From NCBI RefSeq assembly GCF_011044175.1, contig NZ_CP049057.1:2805501-2869500 (forward strand): a DNA stretch of 64,000 nucleotides. Direction: 5' to 3'. The stretch comes from Rasiella rasia. GTDB taxonomy: Bacteria > Bacteroidota > Bacteroidia > Flavobacteriales > Flavobacteriaceae. The notes under the pieces are model-generated. The model was not told the origin of the DNA. It worked only from the letters and a program-made list of their open reading frames with translations, and did no database searches. Of the stretch, positions 26,401-34,226 are shown piece after piece (within the stretch, counting starts at the first letter, position 1; the number at the start of each line of letters is the position of its first letter). The translations under genes were made by a program, and so were the position numbers.

Positions 26401-29400
26401 GGTACTTGGAGCAGGTACCCGTATGGTTTTTGTACCTCCAACAAAACTGTTGAATGCCGATAAACTATGATGGATTGCAAAACCACCAATGTCTGCCGCC
26501 GTAACTGGCACGGAAATAGTTCTTGAATTATGATCTAAGGCGAGCACAAATGTTTCTGTAATGCTTCCTTTTTTCTCTACTGAAATCGTTGTTGTAATGG
26601 CTGTATTAGACTTAACAGTGACAAAAACGGTGTCGCCCGCACCATACGTTTGTTGATTGTACGAAATAGAAAATAGCTGGTTGTCGGCTGGGGTTTTATC
26701 CTTATCGCTATAGACTTGTGTGTACTGTTTTGCGACTACTTCTTGCCCAAAAACATCTGTGGTTTTCGCAATAATTAAATAGGCACCAGAAATCCATTTT
26801 TTTAGGTTCCCTAACTCAATGTTTTCAACCTTGTCGGTATGTATCGTTTTATTAAAAACTTGTTCTCCCTGTTCCCATGTCTGTATGTTGTCTTCATTAT
26901 TATATGGATCGTTCGGAAATAATTTCTTGAATTGTTCTTTAGAATATTCTTGATAATCTGGCGCTATCCATGGGCGTTTTCGCAATACGGTGGTAGGAGC
27001 TTTCAGTTTATAAATAGAGACGGTTACAGTGGCAGGAACTTTTTCTCCATTCAAATTTTTAGTTGAAAGGCGCACTAATTGGTTGTTTTCTTCACGTTTT
27101 CGTTGCGATACTAGTTTGTCTATTTTCTCTGGCGCTTGTAAGCCAATGGTAAGCGCATGGTATCCCACCCGAATGATCGTGGTGGTGCTTTGTGTTTCTC
27201 CATTTATATCGGTAACATCTGCAGTTACTTCATATTCAAAAACGGGTTGTCCTGCTTTGTCTACTTTGCCATCTGGTATGGCCTTAAAATCGATAGTATA
27301 TTCGCCTTTGTTATTGGTAGTGGTTTCTCCAAAGGTAATTTCTTGGCCTTCACCGAAATGCTGAGGGCGCCTCCAATAGTACCAACGCGGATATTGCACG
27401 TTACGTGTTACTTTGTACACCACTTTGGCATTGGTAATGTTGCTTCCTGAAAATGATAGTGCCTCACCTTTTACTGTAATAATATCGTTTACCCGATATG
27501 TATCTGTAACGGGTTTAAAATTGGTTTCAAATTTAGGGCGCTTGTATTCTTCTACCTTAAAGTATTTAAGGCTGTTTAATTTTTTGCCGTCATTGGCTTC
27601 AATTTTTAGATGAAACTGCCCGGTAAGCACCCCTTGTGGTAATACAAATTCTCCTGCTACGGTACCAAATTCATTTGTTTTTAGCCTAATACCATTAACG
27701 TCCTCATAATTTGCATCAACCAGCGTGATGATTACATCTTGATTAGGTACAACAACCGATTTCTTATTTTCAGTTTTAGTAACTATTCCTTTAAAATAAA
27801 CCGTTTGCCCGGGTCTGTATATACCTCTATCTGTAAATAAGAAGCTGTGATAGGGGTTGGTGTTACCATCAGAATATCTGTTATAATTGTAGAAACTATA
27901 GAATTCTGCTTTGTCTCCTGCTTTGGTAACCGTTACATTATAAGTGTTGTACCTGCTCGTGCTAGAAGGAATTACTATAAATCCCTTTTCGTCACTAGTA
28001 AACGTTTTACTGCTGTTGTTATTACGTCGGTCTTTTACAACGCATTTTGCATAAGCAACTGGTTTGCCATTAGTTCTATTTACCACCTGAATATGCATAT
28101 TGGCCTGATCTATGGTTTTTATCAGGGCAAGGTTGGTATACTGAATCTGAACGTTATCAAAAAGGCGTCTGTTTTCTTCTTCTGGGATACTCGCTAGCAC
28201 CAAATAAGTTCCTTGTGTAAAGCCTGGTAATAATAACTCTGTACTGTGGTAGCGGTAATCACCTTCGTCTCTTAGCTGCTGTGTCCATTGTTTTTCTAGG
28301 GGTAGTTTCTCAATGTAATCTCGCTTTTTTTCCTTGTCGTATATTTTTTCAAGTGCTTTACTTTCTCTTTCTGAAATACGATACACCGAAAGTTGAATGC
28401 TTGGGGTATTGCTATAAGAAACTAACATTCGGCTATCACTTTCTATAGGAATGTAAGATTCTAACTGAAGTTCTAGGGTAGGAGCCGTTATAGTAAGTTT
28501 TAAAGTTTCGGCTTTAGAGGCAATATAAGTATCAGGGAAATTTTTTATGAGTTCCTCACAAATGGTCAAAGCTTGTTTATATGCCCAACGCTGGTCTTTA
28601 TTTTCTGTTGCCGAATACGTCTGCCCTTGGTTATATGTATGTTGCGCAATTTGAAAATTGTAGAGTGCCTTGGCATACGGGATGTTTACATTGTTTTTTC
28701 CAATGTTTAGGGCCGAAAGATAGGCATCTTCTTTTGCAGTCATACGACCGTGAGCATACACAAACGAAAGACGTTCTATATCTACGGAAGCCAATGCAAT
28801 ATCGTTGTTACTATTAGAATGAAACTGTAATAACTCTTGATATACTTGAAGCGCTTTTAATTGCAACGAAGTACTGTCTTTTGAAGCTAACGTTCTCTTT
28901 TGAAACTGCTTTGCATCTCCTAAATACCAAGAATCTGTAATTTCAAAAGTATCGGTGGGTTTGGTAATCGCATTTTCTGAAGTTTTAAAAAAAGCCAATG
29001 CATTGTGCGCAAGAAAATCGTATAAAGTGGGGCGTAAAGTTTGCGTGTCTTCGTACGTTGATAGAATAGGTTCGAAGGCTGCTGTTGTAGTAGTTCGTAA
29101 AATGTCTTTGTTATTTAAAGACTCCTGGTAGTAAAAGGAAATTTCAGCAAAAAGAGTTTGCAAATCCCATGTTCTAAAATCGGTTTTGTCTACTTTGTTT
29201 TCGGTCTGGGTGCGTTGGTAAAATTTGTATCGATTCTGACTAAAGTAATCCCAATACAGCTTGGCAAGCATGTTCTGAAGTACATTTTTTACAGGGGCTT
29301 GATTTTTGGAAATTTCGGCTTTAAAGTCATTAACAACTTTTAGCTGCGCATTTTCTTCAAGGATAAGAGCAAATTTGCTTTTAAACAATAGTGTTTTTAT

Positions 29401-29589
29401 AAGTTGCGCCTTATTTTTTTCTGCCTTTGCCTTTGCTTCAATTTGAGAAACGATTTCTAAAGCAGACTTTGGAGTGTCTGCTATTTCTAGCTTTTCTACC
29501 GCTGTCCAGAGGTCGTCGTAATTTGTATTTTGTGCATTAAGATGTGTCATACTAAAGATAAGCGCCAATAAAAGGTACAAAGGTTTCAT
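23467..29589 (-). CDS. Bacterial alpha-2-macroglobulin family protein
   Basis: A 2040-residue exported protease trap. A signal peptide ends at LNAQN. The first 400 residues are helical and repeat-like. Macroglobulin domains follow, with the typical DRGIYRPGQTVYFKG at about residue 595. The MG7/complement-like region includes FFFPQLRTDADGNISFNFTTPEALTRW before the thioester. The thioester motif is intact as YECNEQT: Cys1494 and Gln1497. The TED helices and receptor-binding-like C-terminus follow. No lipobox is seen, unlike many bacterial homologues. A segment at about 1190-1210 (VVTGYGAPREKKALGYAVS) resembles a TonB-receptor plug start. The usual partner gene pbpC is absent here. Confidence 0.93.
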   Translation of the reverse strand: MKPLYLLLALIFSMTHLNAQNTNYDDLWTAVEKLEIADTPKSALEIVSQIEAKAKAEKNKAQLIKTLLFKSKFALILEENAQLKVVNDFKAEISKNQAPVKNVLQNMLAKLYWDYFSQNRYKFYQRTQTENKVDKTDFRTWDLQTLFAEISFYYQESLNNKDILRTTTTAAFEPILSTYEDTQTLRPTLYDFLAHNALAFFKTSENAITKPTDTFEITDSWYLGDAKQFQKRTLASKDSTSLQLKALQVYQELLQFHSNSNNDIALASVDIERLSFVYAHGRMTAKEDAYLSALNIGKNNVNIPYAKALYNFQIAQHTYNQGQTYSATENKDQRWAYKQALTICEELIKNFPDTYIASKAETLKLTITAPTLELQLESYIPIESDSRMLVSYSNTPSIQLSVYRISERESKALEKIYDKEKKRDYIEKLPLEKQWTQQLRDEGDYRYHSTELLLPGFTQGTYLVLASIPEEENRRLFDNVQIQYTNLALIKTIDQANMHIQVVNRTNGKPVAYAKCVVKDRRNNNSSKTFTSDEKGFIVIPSSTSRYNTYNVTVTKAGDKAEFYSFYNYNRYSDGNTNPYHSFLFTDRGIYRPGQTVYFKGIVTKTENKKSVVVPNQDVIITLVDANYEDVNGIRLKTNEFGTVAGEFVLPQGVLTGQFHLKIEANDGKKLNSLKYFKVEEYKRPKFETNFKPVTDTYRVNDIITVKGEALSFSGSNITNAKVVYKVTRNVQYPRWYYWRRPQHFGEGQEITFGETTTNNKGEYTIDFKAIPDGKVDKAGQPVFEYEVTADVTDINGETQSTTTIIRVGYHALTIGLQAPEKIDKLVSQRKREENNQLVRLSTKNLNGEKVPATVTVSIYKLKAPTTVLRKRPWIAPDYQEYSKEQFKKLFPNDPYNNEDNIQTWEQGEQVFNKTIHTDKVENIELGNLKKWISGAYLIIAKTTDVFGQEVVAKQYTQVYSDKDKTPADNQLFSISYNQQTYGAGDTVFVTVKSNTAITTTISVEKKGSITETFVLALDHNSRTISVPVTAADIGGFAIHHSLSAFNSFVGGTKTIRVPAPSTELSIETKTFRDKLEPGVPETWSFTIKGPNGEQVSAELLASMYDVSLDQFAPHAWRFNPQPSLLYRTWGSPEANQSFGNRAMYLQFDSRKTTTNKVQQFDQFKWFGFSITGQSWEYNKYRRAVSNKLNVRDGEVVVTGYGAPREKKALGYAVSTLEAEATPGEPMADEAMEEVLEDLPGVSNTREQDSLAVATDFSAVKIRKNLQETAFFFPQLRTDADGNISFNFTTPEALTRWKLQLLAHTKDLNTKVSTFETVTQKELMVVPNAPRFLREGDEIIISSKISNLSDTNLTGQAVLQLKDAVTGKDVDVALANTNAIQEFSVEKKNNTQVSWRLEIPSTVQAVEYTVIAKTNTFSDGEQNTLPVLSNRMLVTETLPMWVRSNQTKTFTLDKMKNNGSTTLQHHKLTLEVTSNPAWYAVQALPYLMEYPYECNEQTFARYYANTLASHIANSNPRIKAVFDQWATSDALISNLEKNEELKMLLIQETPWLRDAQSETEQKKRIALLFDLNLMQRKQEEAVSKLRDSQMGSGAWPWFNGGYESRYITQHIATGFGHLDKLGVTAGENNTQQMIKKAVQYLDDEFVKEYKELSKYTKEPDYSADHLSRMQTQYLYMRSFFPDIKKSKKVEEISNYYLGQMQTYWNVRNLYSKGMIALVLHRNGKTSAAGKITKALKENSITSEELGMYWKSNTPSWYWYQAPVETQALMIEVFSEIDNDIETIDNLKVWLLKNKQTNQWSTTKATTEAVYALLLQGTDWLSVTEAVQVTVGNEVVDPSKLDNVKVEAGTGYFKTSWNSSEISENQATVTMQKKGKGIAWGGLYWQYFEDLDKITSAETPLQLQKKLFLKKNTATGEKLSAITENTNLKVGDLVRVRIELRADREMDFVHMKDMRAAGLEPIDVISTFKWQDGLGYYQATKDASTNFFFDTLRKGIYVFEYDLRVNNAGTFSNGITTIQSMYAPEFSSHSEGVRINVENNE

Positions 29590-29789
29590 ACTACATAATT
29601 TTCTCGAAAGATAGTTTCAATACTCCGTTTCGTATACAAATAATGAGTACAGCTAGACAAAAAATGAGCCAAACCTACATTTGATTTAGGGAAATTCGTT
29701 TTTTGGAACTGTAATTGTATAAAGTTAGTAAAACCTAGATTATGAAACTGCCGTATATAGAGTTGTTTTCTGAGAGCTGCTTAAAATGC

Positions 29790-29797
29790 TATATTTG
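29790..29797 (+). promoter_or_regulatory. Predicted -7 box of the TPR gene
   Basis: TATATTTG, perfect TAnnTTTG, ending 41 bases before the ATG at 29839. The remaining gap 29590-29789 between the divergent genes has no further ORF. On the minus strand, TATCTTTC about 25 bp before the macroglobulin ATG is a near-match promoter for that gene. Confidence 0.5.
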
Positions 29798-29838
29798 AAT
29801 CTATAAAAACCTACGTTCGCTATTGCCGAAAATAAATT

Positions 29839-30792
29839 ATGAAAAACCTACTTGTCTTATTGCTATTCCCCACCTTACTGTTTGCGCAAACATCGTTTGA
29901 TAGTGCAGAAGCATACTTTAAAAAAGAACAATTTAGTAAAGCAAAACCGCTTTTTGAGCAGTATTTAAAAGAGCACCCTAATCATAAAAAAACGCGAGAA
30001 TATTTAGGAGATATAGCGGGTTATAAAAAAGATTGGGACACAGCAATTGATTTTTACGAAGATTTAGTGAAAGAAGATGAGAATAGTGCGAATTATCATT
30101 TTAAATACGGTGGCGCATTGGGGATGAAAGCACTTTCTATTAGTCGTATTAGAGCTGCAACTTACATTGGCGACATAAAGGAGCATTTTGAAACGGCCGC
30201 ACAACTGGACGCAAATCATATTGAAGTTCGTTGGGCGCTAGTAGAATTTTACATTCAGTTGCCCGGTATTATTGGCGGAAGTGAAAAGAAAGCGACTAAA
30301 TATGCCAACCAACTTTTAAAAATTTCTCCGGTAGATGGGTATCTAGCAAATGGATACATAGCAGAATATAGCGACAGGCCGAATGATGCTGAACGTTATT
30401 ACAAAAAGGCTATCGACGTAGGTGGTTCTCCCACTACGTATGAAAAATTGACCGCCCATTATGAAAAAAATAATAAACCAAAAGAAGCGATAGCCACTGC
30501 AAATAAATCGTTGCAAATTCATAAACGCAATAGCCTAAATTACCAAATTGGTAAAATTGCGGCGCAGTACAACCTAGACGCAGAACTTGGGATTAATTGC
30601 TTACAGAGTTATATAGAAAATCATTCGGTACGCGACGGGGTGCCTAAAGATTGGGCGTACTATAGACTTGCGCAGATCTACAAGAATTTAGGCAAAAAGC
30701 AAACCGCCTTGCAATGGATTGACAAAGCCTTAAGCAGTCGGCCAGATTTTAAAGAGGCAAAAGCCGAGAAGAAGAAAATACTTAGTTTGTAG
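29839..30792 (+). CDS. Exported TPR-repeat protein
   Basis: A 317-residue protein with a signal peptide (MKNLLVLLLFPTLLFAQ). It contains tetratricopeptide-like repeats: SFDSAEAYFKKEQFSKAKPLF, YLGDIAGYKKDWDTAIDFY, AERYYKKAIDVGGSPTTYEKL and AYYRLAQIYKNLGKKQTALQWIDKAL. It is probably periplasmic and acts as a binding scaffold. It is divergent from the macroglobulin gene and has no clear partner. Confidence 0.85.
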   Translation: MKNLLVLLLFPTLLFAQTSFDSAEAYFKKEQFSKAKPLFEQYLKEHPNHKKTREYLGDIAGYKKDWDTAIDFYEDLVKEDENSANYHFKYGGALGMKALSISRIRAATYIGDIKEHFETAAQLDANHIEVRWALVEFYIQLPGIIGGSEKKATKYANQLLKISPVDGYLANGYIAEYSDRPNDAERYYKKAIDVGGSPTTYEKLTAHYEKNNKPKEAIATANKSLQIHKRNSLNYQIGKIAAQYNLDAELGINCLQSYIENHSVRDGVPKDWAYYRLAQIYKNLGKKQTALQWIDKALSSRPDFKEAKAEKKKILSL

Positions 30793-30799
30793 TGATTAG

Positions 30800-31036
30800 C
30801 TATAATCTTGTTTCGTTTTTAGAGAGGAAGATAGTTATGGTTGTTTGGAGATGTAAGTAAGATTGCATCTTCTCAAAAAAATTATTGTCACTTACGTCTG
30901 CTGCTTTACACCCAAATCTTTGAATGGGATAATACAGAATAGATATTTTATCAGTTTTCTTGCTTTTTAAATGTATAAACTCCTCAACTTTTAATTGTTT
31001 CAAAAAGGAATCTACTAACTTTATACCTTTAAACAA
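30800..31036 (-). CDS. Possible small hypothetical protein
   Basis: A 78-codon ORF that fills nearly the whole gap between the TPR gene and mpl, on the opposite strand. The amino-acid mix is protein-like (for example ISILYYPIQRFGCKAADVSD), and it does not overlap a known gene. There is no recognisable domain, signal or good promoter. It may be a real small gene, a remnant, or chance. Confidence 0.25.
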   Translation of the reverse strand: MFKGIKLVDSFLKQLKVEEFIHLKSKKTDKISILYYPIQRFGCKAADVSDNNFFEKMQSYLHLQTTITIFLSKNETRL

Positions 31037-31046
31037 TTAAAAGGTT

Positions 31047-31060
31047 CCCGCCTACGCGGG
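31047..31060. repeat. CCCGC/GCGGG palindrome before mpl
   Basis: CCCGC-CTAC-GCGGG, eight bases before the mpl ATG. Its GC-richness stands out in this AT-rich gap. It resembles the hairpin at 18775-18786 and may be a short dispersed element or a translation-affecting hairpin. Confidence 0.4.
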
Positions 31061-31067
31061 CATTTCT

Positions 31068-32423
31068 ATGCGAGTACATTTTATAGCTATTGGTGGTGCT
31101 GCCATGCACAATTTGGCTTTAGCCTTACACAACAATGGATTTCAAGTAACAGGAAGTGACGATGAGATTTTCGATCCGTCAAAAAGTCGTTTAAATGCTA
31201 AGGGTTTATTGCCAGAAGCGTACGGTTGGTTTCCAGAGAAAATTTCCGAAGAGATAGATGCTATTATTCTAGGCATGCATGCTAAAGAAGACAATCCAGA
31301 ATTGCTACGAGCTAAAGAATTGGGGTTAAAAATTTACAGTTACCCAGAGTTCCTTTTTGAGCAGTCTAAAAACAAAACACGAGTAGTAATTGGTGGTAGC
31401 CACGGGAAAACCACTATTACTTCTATGATTTTGCATGTAATGCATTACCATAACAAAGAAGTAGATTATATGGTAGGAGCACAGTTAGAAGGTTTTGATA
31501 CCATGGTGCATCTTACAGAAGAAAATGATTTTATTGTGTTAGAAGGTGATGAGTATTTGTCGTCACCCATAGATAGACGACCGAAATTTCATTTGTACAA
31601 ACCTAATATTGCATTGTTGAGCGGTATTGCGTGGGATCATATTAATGTGTTTCCAACGTATCAAAATTATGTAGAACAGTTCGAGATTTTTTTAACTGAA
31701 ATTACCAATGGCGGTACCATTATTTACTACGAAGAAGATGCTGAGGTAAAGCGTGTTGTTGAAACTTCTGCAGCCACCATTAAGAAAGTAGCCTACAAAA
31801 CACCAGCCTATATTGTAGAAGAGGGTACAACATTACTAGAAACTCCAGACGGCCCTATGCCTATTGAAGTCTTCGGAAAACATAATTTGAATAATCTAGA
31901 AGGCGCTCGATGGATTTGCCAACTCATGGGGGTAGATGCAGAAGACTTTTATGAAGCTATTGCCACCTTTAGCGGTGCGAGCAAACGTTTAGAAAAAATT
32001 GCCGAGTCAGACACTGCAATTGCCTACAAAGATTTTGCCCATAGCCCAAGTAAAGTAAAAGCAACTACCAATGCACTTAAAAATCAATACCCAGATAGAA
32101 AGTTAATTGCCTGCCTAGAATTACATACCTATAGTAGCTTAAATCCAGAATTTTTAACCGAATATCAAGGGGCTTTAGATGCGGCAGATGTTGCTGTAGT
32201 TTTTTATTCTCCGCACGCAGTTATGATTAAAGGGTTGGAAGAAATCAAAATAGAACAAATTACCGATGCTTTTCAAAGAGAAGATTTAATGGTGTTTACG
32301 AACCCAGCCGATTTCAAAACATTTCTATACACTCAGGATTTTGAAGAGACCTCGCTGTTACTAATGAGCAGCGGAAATTACGGTGGCTTGGATTTTGAAA
32401 CGGTTAAAGATTATATTAAATAA
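31068..32423 (+). CDS. mpl: UDP-N-acetylmuramate:tripeptide ligase (murein peptide recycling)
   Basis: A 451-residue Mur-ligase that joins recovered L-Ala-gamma-D-Glu-meso-DAP to UDP-MurNAc in cell-wall recycling. The N-terminal Rossmann motif is IAIGGAAMHNLALAL, the ATP P-loop GGSHGKTTITSM lies near residue 108, and YKDFAHSPSKVKATTNAL is the typical third-domain segment of Mpl. In Mpl the first loop reads GGAAMHNLA, which separates it from MurC (GIGGxGMS). It stands alone. Confidence 0.93.
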   Translation: MRVHFIAIGGAAMHNLALALHNNGFQVTGSDDEIFDPSKSRLNAKGLLPEAYGWFPEKISEEIDAIILGMHAKEDNPELLRAKELGLKIYSYPEFLFEQSKNKTRVVIGGSHGKTTITSMILHVMHYHNKEVDYMVGAQLEGFDTMVHLTEENDFIVLEGDEYLSSPIDRRPKFHLYKPNIALLSGIAWDHINVFPTYQNYVEQFEIFLTEITNGGTIIYYEEDAEVKRVVETSAATIKKVAYKTPAYIVEEGTTLLETPDGPMPIEVFGKHNLNNLEGARWICQLMGVDAEDFYEAIATFSGASKRLEKIAESDTAIAYKDFAHSPSKVKATTNALKNQYPDRKLIACLELHTYSSLNPEFLTEYQGALDAADVAVVFYSPHAVMIKGLEEIKIEQITDAFQREDLMVFTNPADFKTFLYTQDFEETSLLLMSSGNYGGLDFETVKDYIK

Positions 32424-32429
32424 CCTGAA

Positions 32430-33026
32430 TTAACTGTAAATAGCTTCAAGAAAATCACTTGCATTTTTAGCAGATTGCTTTATAAGCTCTTTTTTTGCCA
32501 ACTCAAAATCTTCCGAATTTTTATCCTGCGACAATTTAAACTTACCTTCCCAGTTGGTACATTCAATTTCAAAAGCTTGAATGTAATTAATGAGTCGATC
32601 CATTCTAGGATCGTCTATCGCTAGTTTAAATTTGTGCTCGGGTGCTTCTAGAAAATCGGTCATAGCTACCATAGTTTCCTTTGCAGCTTCGGGGTTGTTA
32701 ATTAATTGAATGGTACCTGTAATATGAACAATGACGTAATTCCACGTGGGAAGTTGGGCAGTACCATATACACTAGGCGAAATATAGCAATCGGGTCCTT
32801 TAAAAACAACAGTCACCTTGGCGCCATCTACCAGTGTTTTAACTTGCGGATTCTGCCTGTCTATGTGTGCAACTAATTTTTGGCTGGTCTCATTGTAAAT
32901 TATGGGAATATGCGTTACAAATGGTGCGCTTCCTTCGGCAGAAACCAACATGGCAAAAGGATATTGCTTAACAACGGCAATCATTTTTTTAAGATCTTCA
33001 CTTTGGTGGTAGGGTGGTGGATACAC
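32430..33026 (-). CDS. PaiB-like FMN-binding protein
   Basis: A 198-residue member of the PaiB family (FMN-binding split-barrel). The start MYPPPYHQSEDLKKMIAVV, then VTHIPIIY, HIDRQNPQ, FKGPDCYISPSVY, TWNYVIVHITGTIQ and KFKLSQDKN are family signatures. PaiB was named a negative regulator of sporulation and protease genes in Bacillus; the biochemical role in Bacteroidota is unclear and flavin binding is the safer statement. Convergent with mpl (6 bp gap). Confidence 0.88.
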   Translation of the reverse strand: MYPPPYHQSEDLKKMIAVVKQYPFAMLVSAEGSAPFVTHIPIIYNETSQKLVAHIDRQNPQVKTLVDGAKVTVVFKGPDCYISPSVYGTAQLPTWNYVIVHITGTIQLINNPEAAKETMVAMTDFLEAPEHKFKLAIDDPRMDRLINYIQAFEIECTNWEGKFKLSQDKNSEDFELAKKELIKQSAKNASDFLEAIYS

Positions 33027-33091
33027 GTTATTGGTCTCTTTTTAGATTTTTCAAATACAATTTTAGAACAAACTACAACAAACGCTTAATG

Positions 33092-33994
33092 TTACTTCGA
33101 AGTTGAGGTGAGTTCTACAAATAACTTCTCAAGCGTAGTGTTTTTTTGGTGGAGCTGCAGTATTTTAAGTCCGTTATCATGCGCAAAATCAAATACTTTA
33201 CCGCGCATATCCTCTTGGGTGTCAAAATATATGTGGTAGACAAAACCTGCAGGATTCTCTATTTTAATAGTTTTTGGAAGTTTTTCTAGTGCAATCATTT
33301 CTATTCGGTAATCAAACTCTACTTCCACAATTTGCTGCTTTCCTTCTGTAAGTTCTTTAAGGTTTTTATCGAGTACAATTTTCCCTTTATTGATTATAAT
33401 GACACGATCACAAATGGCTTCAACTTCTTGCATAATGTGTGTAGAGAGTAATACTGTTTTGCTTTTGCCCAACGATTTAATGAGTTCTCTAATTTCAATA
33501 AGTTGATTAGGGTCTAAGCCTGTTGTAGGCTCATCTAGAATAAGTACTTCTGGATTGTGTAAAAGTGCATTCGCAAGCCCAACACGTTGCCGGTATCCTT
33601 TAGAAAGTTGTCCAATTTTCTTATGCGCTTCGGGAGTAAGACCAGTTTGAGCAATAACTTCGGAAACTCTAGCGGTTGAAATTTTATAGATGTTTGCATT
33701 AAAAGCTAAGTATTCCTTAACATACATGTCTAGATAAAGAGGATTGTGTTCTGGCAAGTAACCTACACTTTTCTGCACTTCTTTGTGGGCTTCGGAAATT
33801 GAAAATTCATTAACCTGAGCGTCTCCCTCCGAAGGAGGTAAGAAAGTGGTTAAAATCTTCATTAATGTAGATTTTCCCGCACCATTAGGTCCTAAGAACC
33901 CAACTATTTCACCTTTTTTAATATGGAATGAAACGGCGTCTAGCGCTTTTTGTTCGCCGTAGGTTTTAGATATGTTGGTGACTTGTATAGACAT
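33092..33994 (-). CDS. gldA: Gliding motility ABC transporter ATPase GldA
   Basis: A 300-residue ABC ATPase. Walker A GPNGAGKST (about 35-43), signature LSKGYRQRVGLA, Walker B VLILDEPTTGLDP and the switch His in LLSTHIMQEVEAI are complete. Length and full sequence pattern match GldA, which with GldF and GldG forms a transporter linked to gliding. gldF and gldG are not beside it. A promoter box four bases before the ATG is divergent from the pheA promoter. Confidence 0.88.
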   Translation of the reverse strand: MSIQVTNISKTYGEQKALDAVSFHIKKGEIVGFLGPNGAGKSTLMKILTTFLPPSEGDAQVNEFSISEAHKEVQKSVGYLPEHNPLYLDMYVKEYLAFNANIYKISTARVSEVIAQTGLTPEAHKKIGQLSKGYRQRVGLANALLHNPEVLILDEPTTGLDPNQLIEIRELIKSLGKSKTVLLSTHIMQEVEAICDRVIIINKGKIVLDKNLKELTEGKQQIVEVEFDYRIEMIALEKLPKTIKIENPAGFVYHIYFDTQEDMRGKVFDFAHDNGLKILQLHQKNTTLEKLFVELTSTSK

Positions 33995-33998
33995 AAAG

Positions 33999-34006
33999 CA
34001 AAGCTA
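33999..34006 (-). promoter_or_regulatory. Predicted -7 box of gldA, adjacent to the start codon
   Basis: TAGCTTTG on the minus strand fits TAnnTTTG and ends four bases before the gldA ATG. A TTTG at 34026-34023 is the -33 element (16-base spacer). It is separated by four bases from the -33 TTTG of the divergent pheA promoter. Confidence 0.6.
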
Positions 34007-34030
34007 TAAATAAAAAGTTCAGCAAAATAG

Positions 34031-34060
34031 TTTGTCGGTTTTAAGATTTAACTATCTTTG
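34031..34060 (+). promoter_or_regulatory. Promoter of the pheA operon
   Basis: TTTG (34031-34034), an 18-base spacer, then TATCTTTG (34053-34060), a perfect -7 box. Transcription would start near 34065 and give a leader of about 160 bases before pheA, containing the leader peptide and terminator below. Confidence 0.7.
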
Positions 34061-34078
34061 ATTGTACAATAACGCACA

Positions 34079-34150
34079 ATGAACAATTTACGTACATTTT
34101 TTAGCTTCTGGTATTTCTATTTTAACAATAGGAACGGGAGCGCTATGTAG
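34079..34150 (+). CDS. pheL: Aromatic-rich leader peptide of the pheA operon
   Basis: A 23-codon ORF, ATG 34079 to TAG 34150, too short for normal gene finding. Its residues 7-15 read FFSFWYFYF: eight of nine are aromatic (five Phe, two Tyr, one Trp). It begins about 14 bases after the predicted transcription start and is followed by an intrinsic terminator before pheA. This is the arrangement of the trp and phe attenuators of Enterobacteria. The ribosome would stall on these codons when charged Phe, Tyr or Trp tRNA is short. The function is inferred from sequence and position. Confidence 0.8.
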   Translation: MNNLRTFFSFWYFYFNNRNGSAM

Positions 34151-34208
34151 GTATTAACTATTTTATAAATACATTATAATCCCGGACCAAGTGTCTGGGA
34201 TTTTTTTT
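34135..34208 (+). terminator. Attenuator terminator upstream of pheA
   Basis: The stem pairs AATCCCGGAC (34178-34187) with GTCTGGGATT (34193-34202), one G-T wobble, loop CAAGT, then eight T (34201-34208). An alternative pairing is seen: CGGGA at 34135-34139, just after the aromatic codons, can pair with TCCCG at 34180-34184, which is part of the terminator's left arm. A ribosome stalled on the aromatic run leaves that segment free; one that reaches the stop codon covers it. Confidence 0.75.
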
Positions 34209-34226
34209 GTCTTAAACTGAAAGCTT

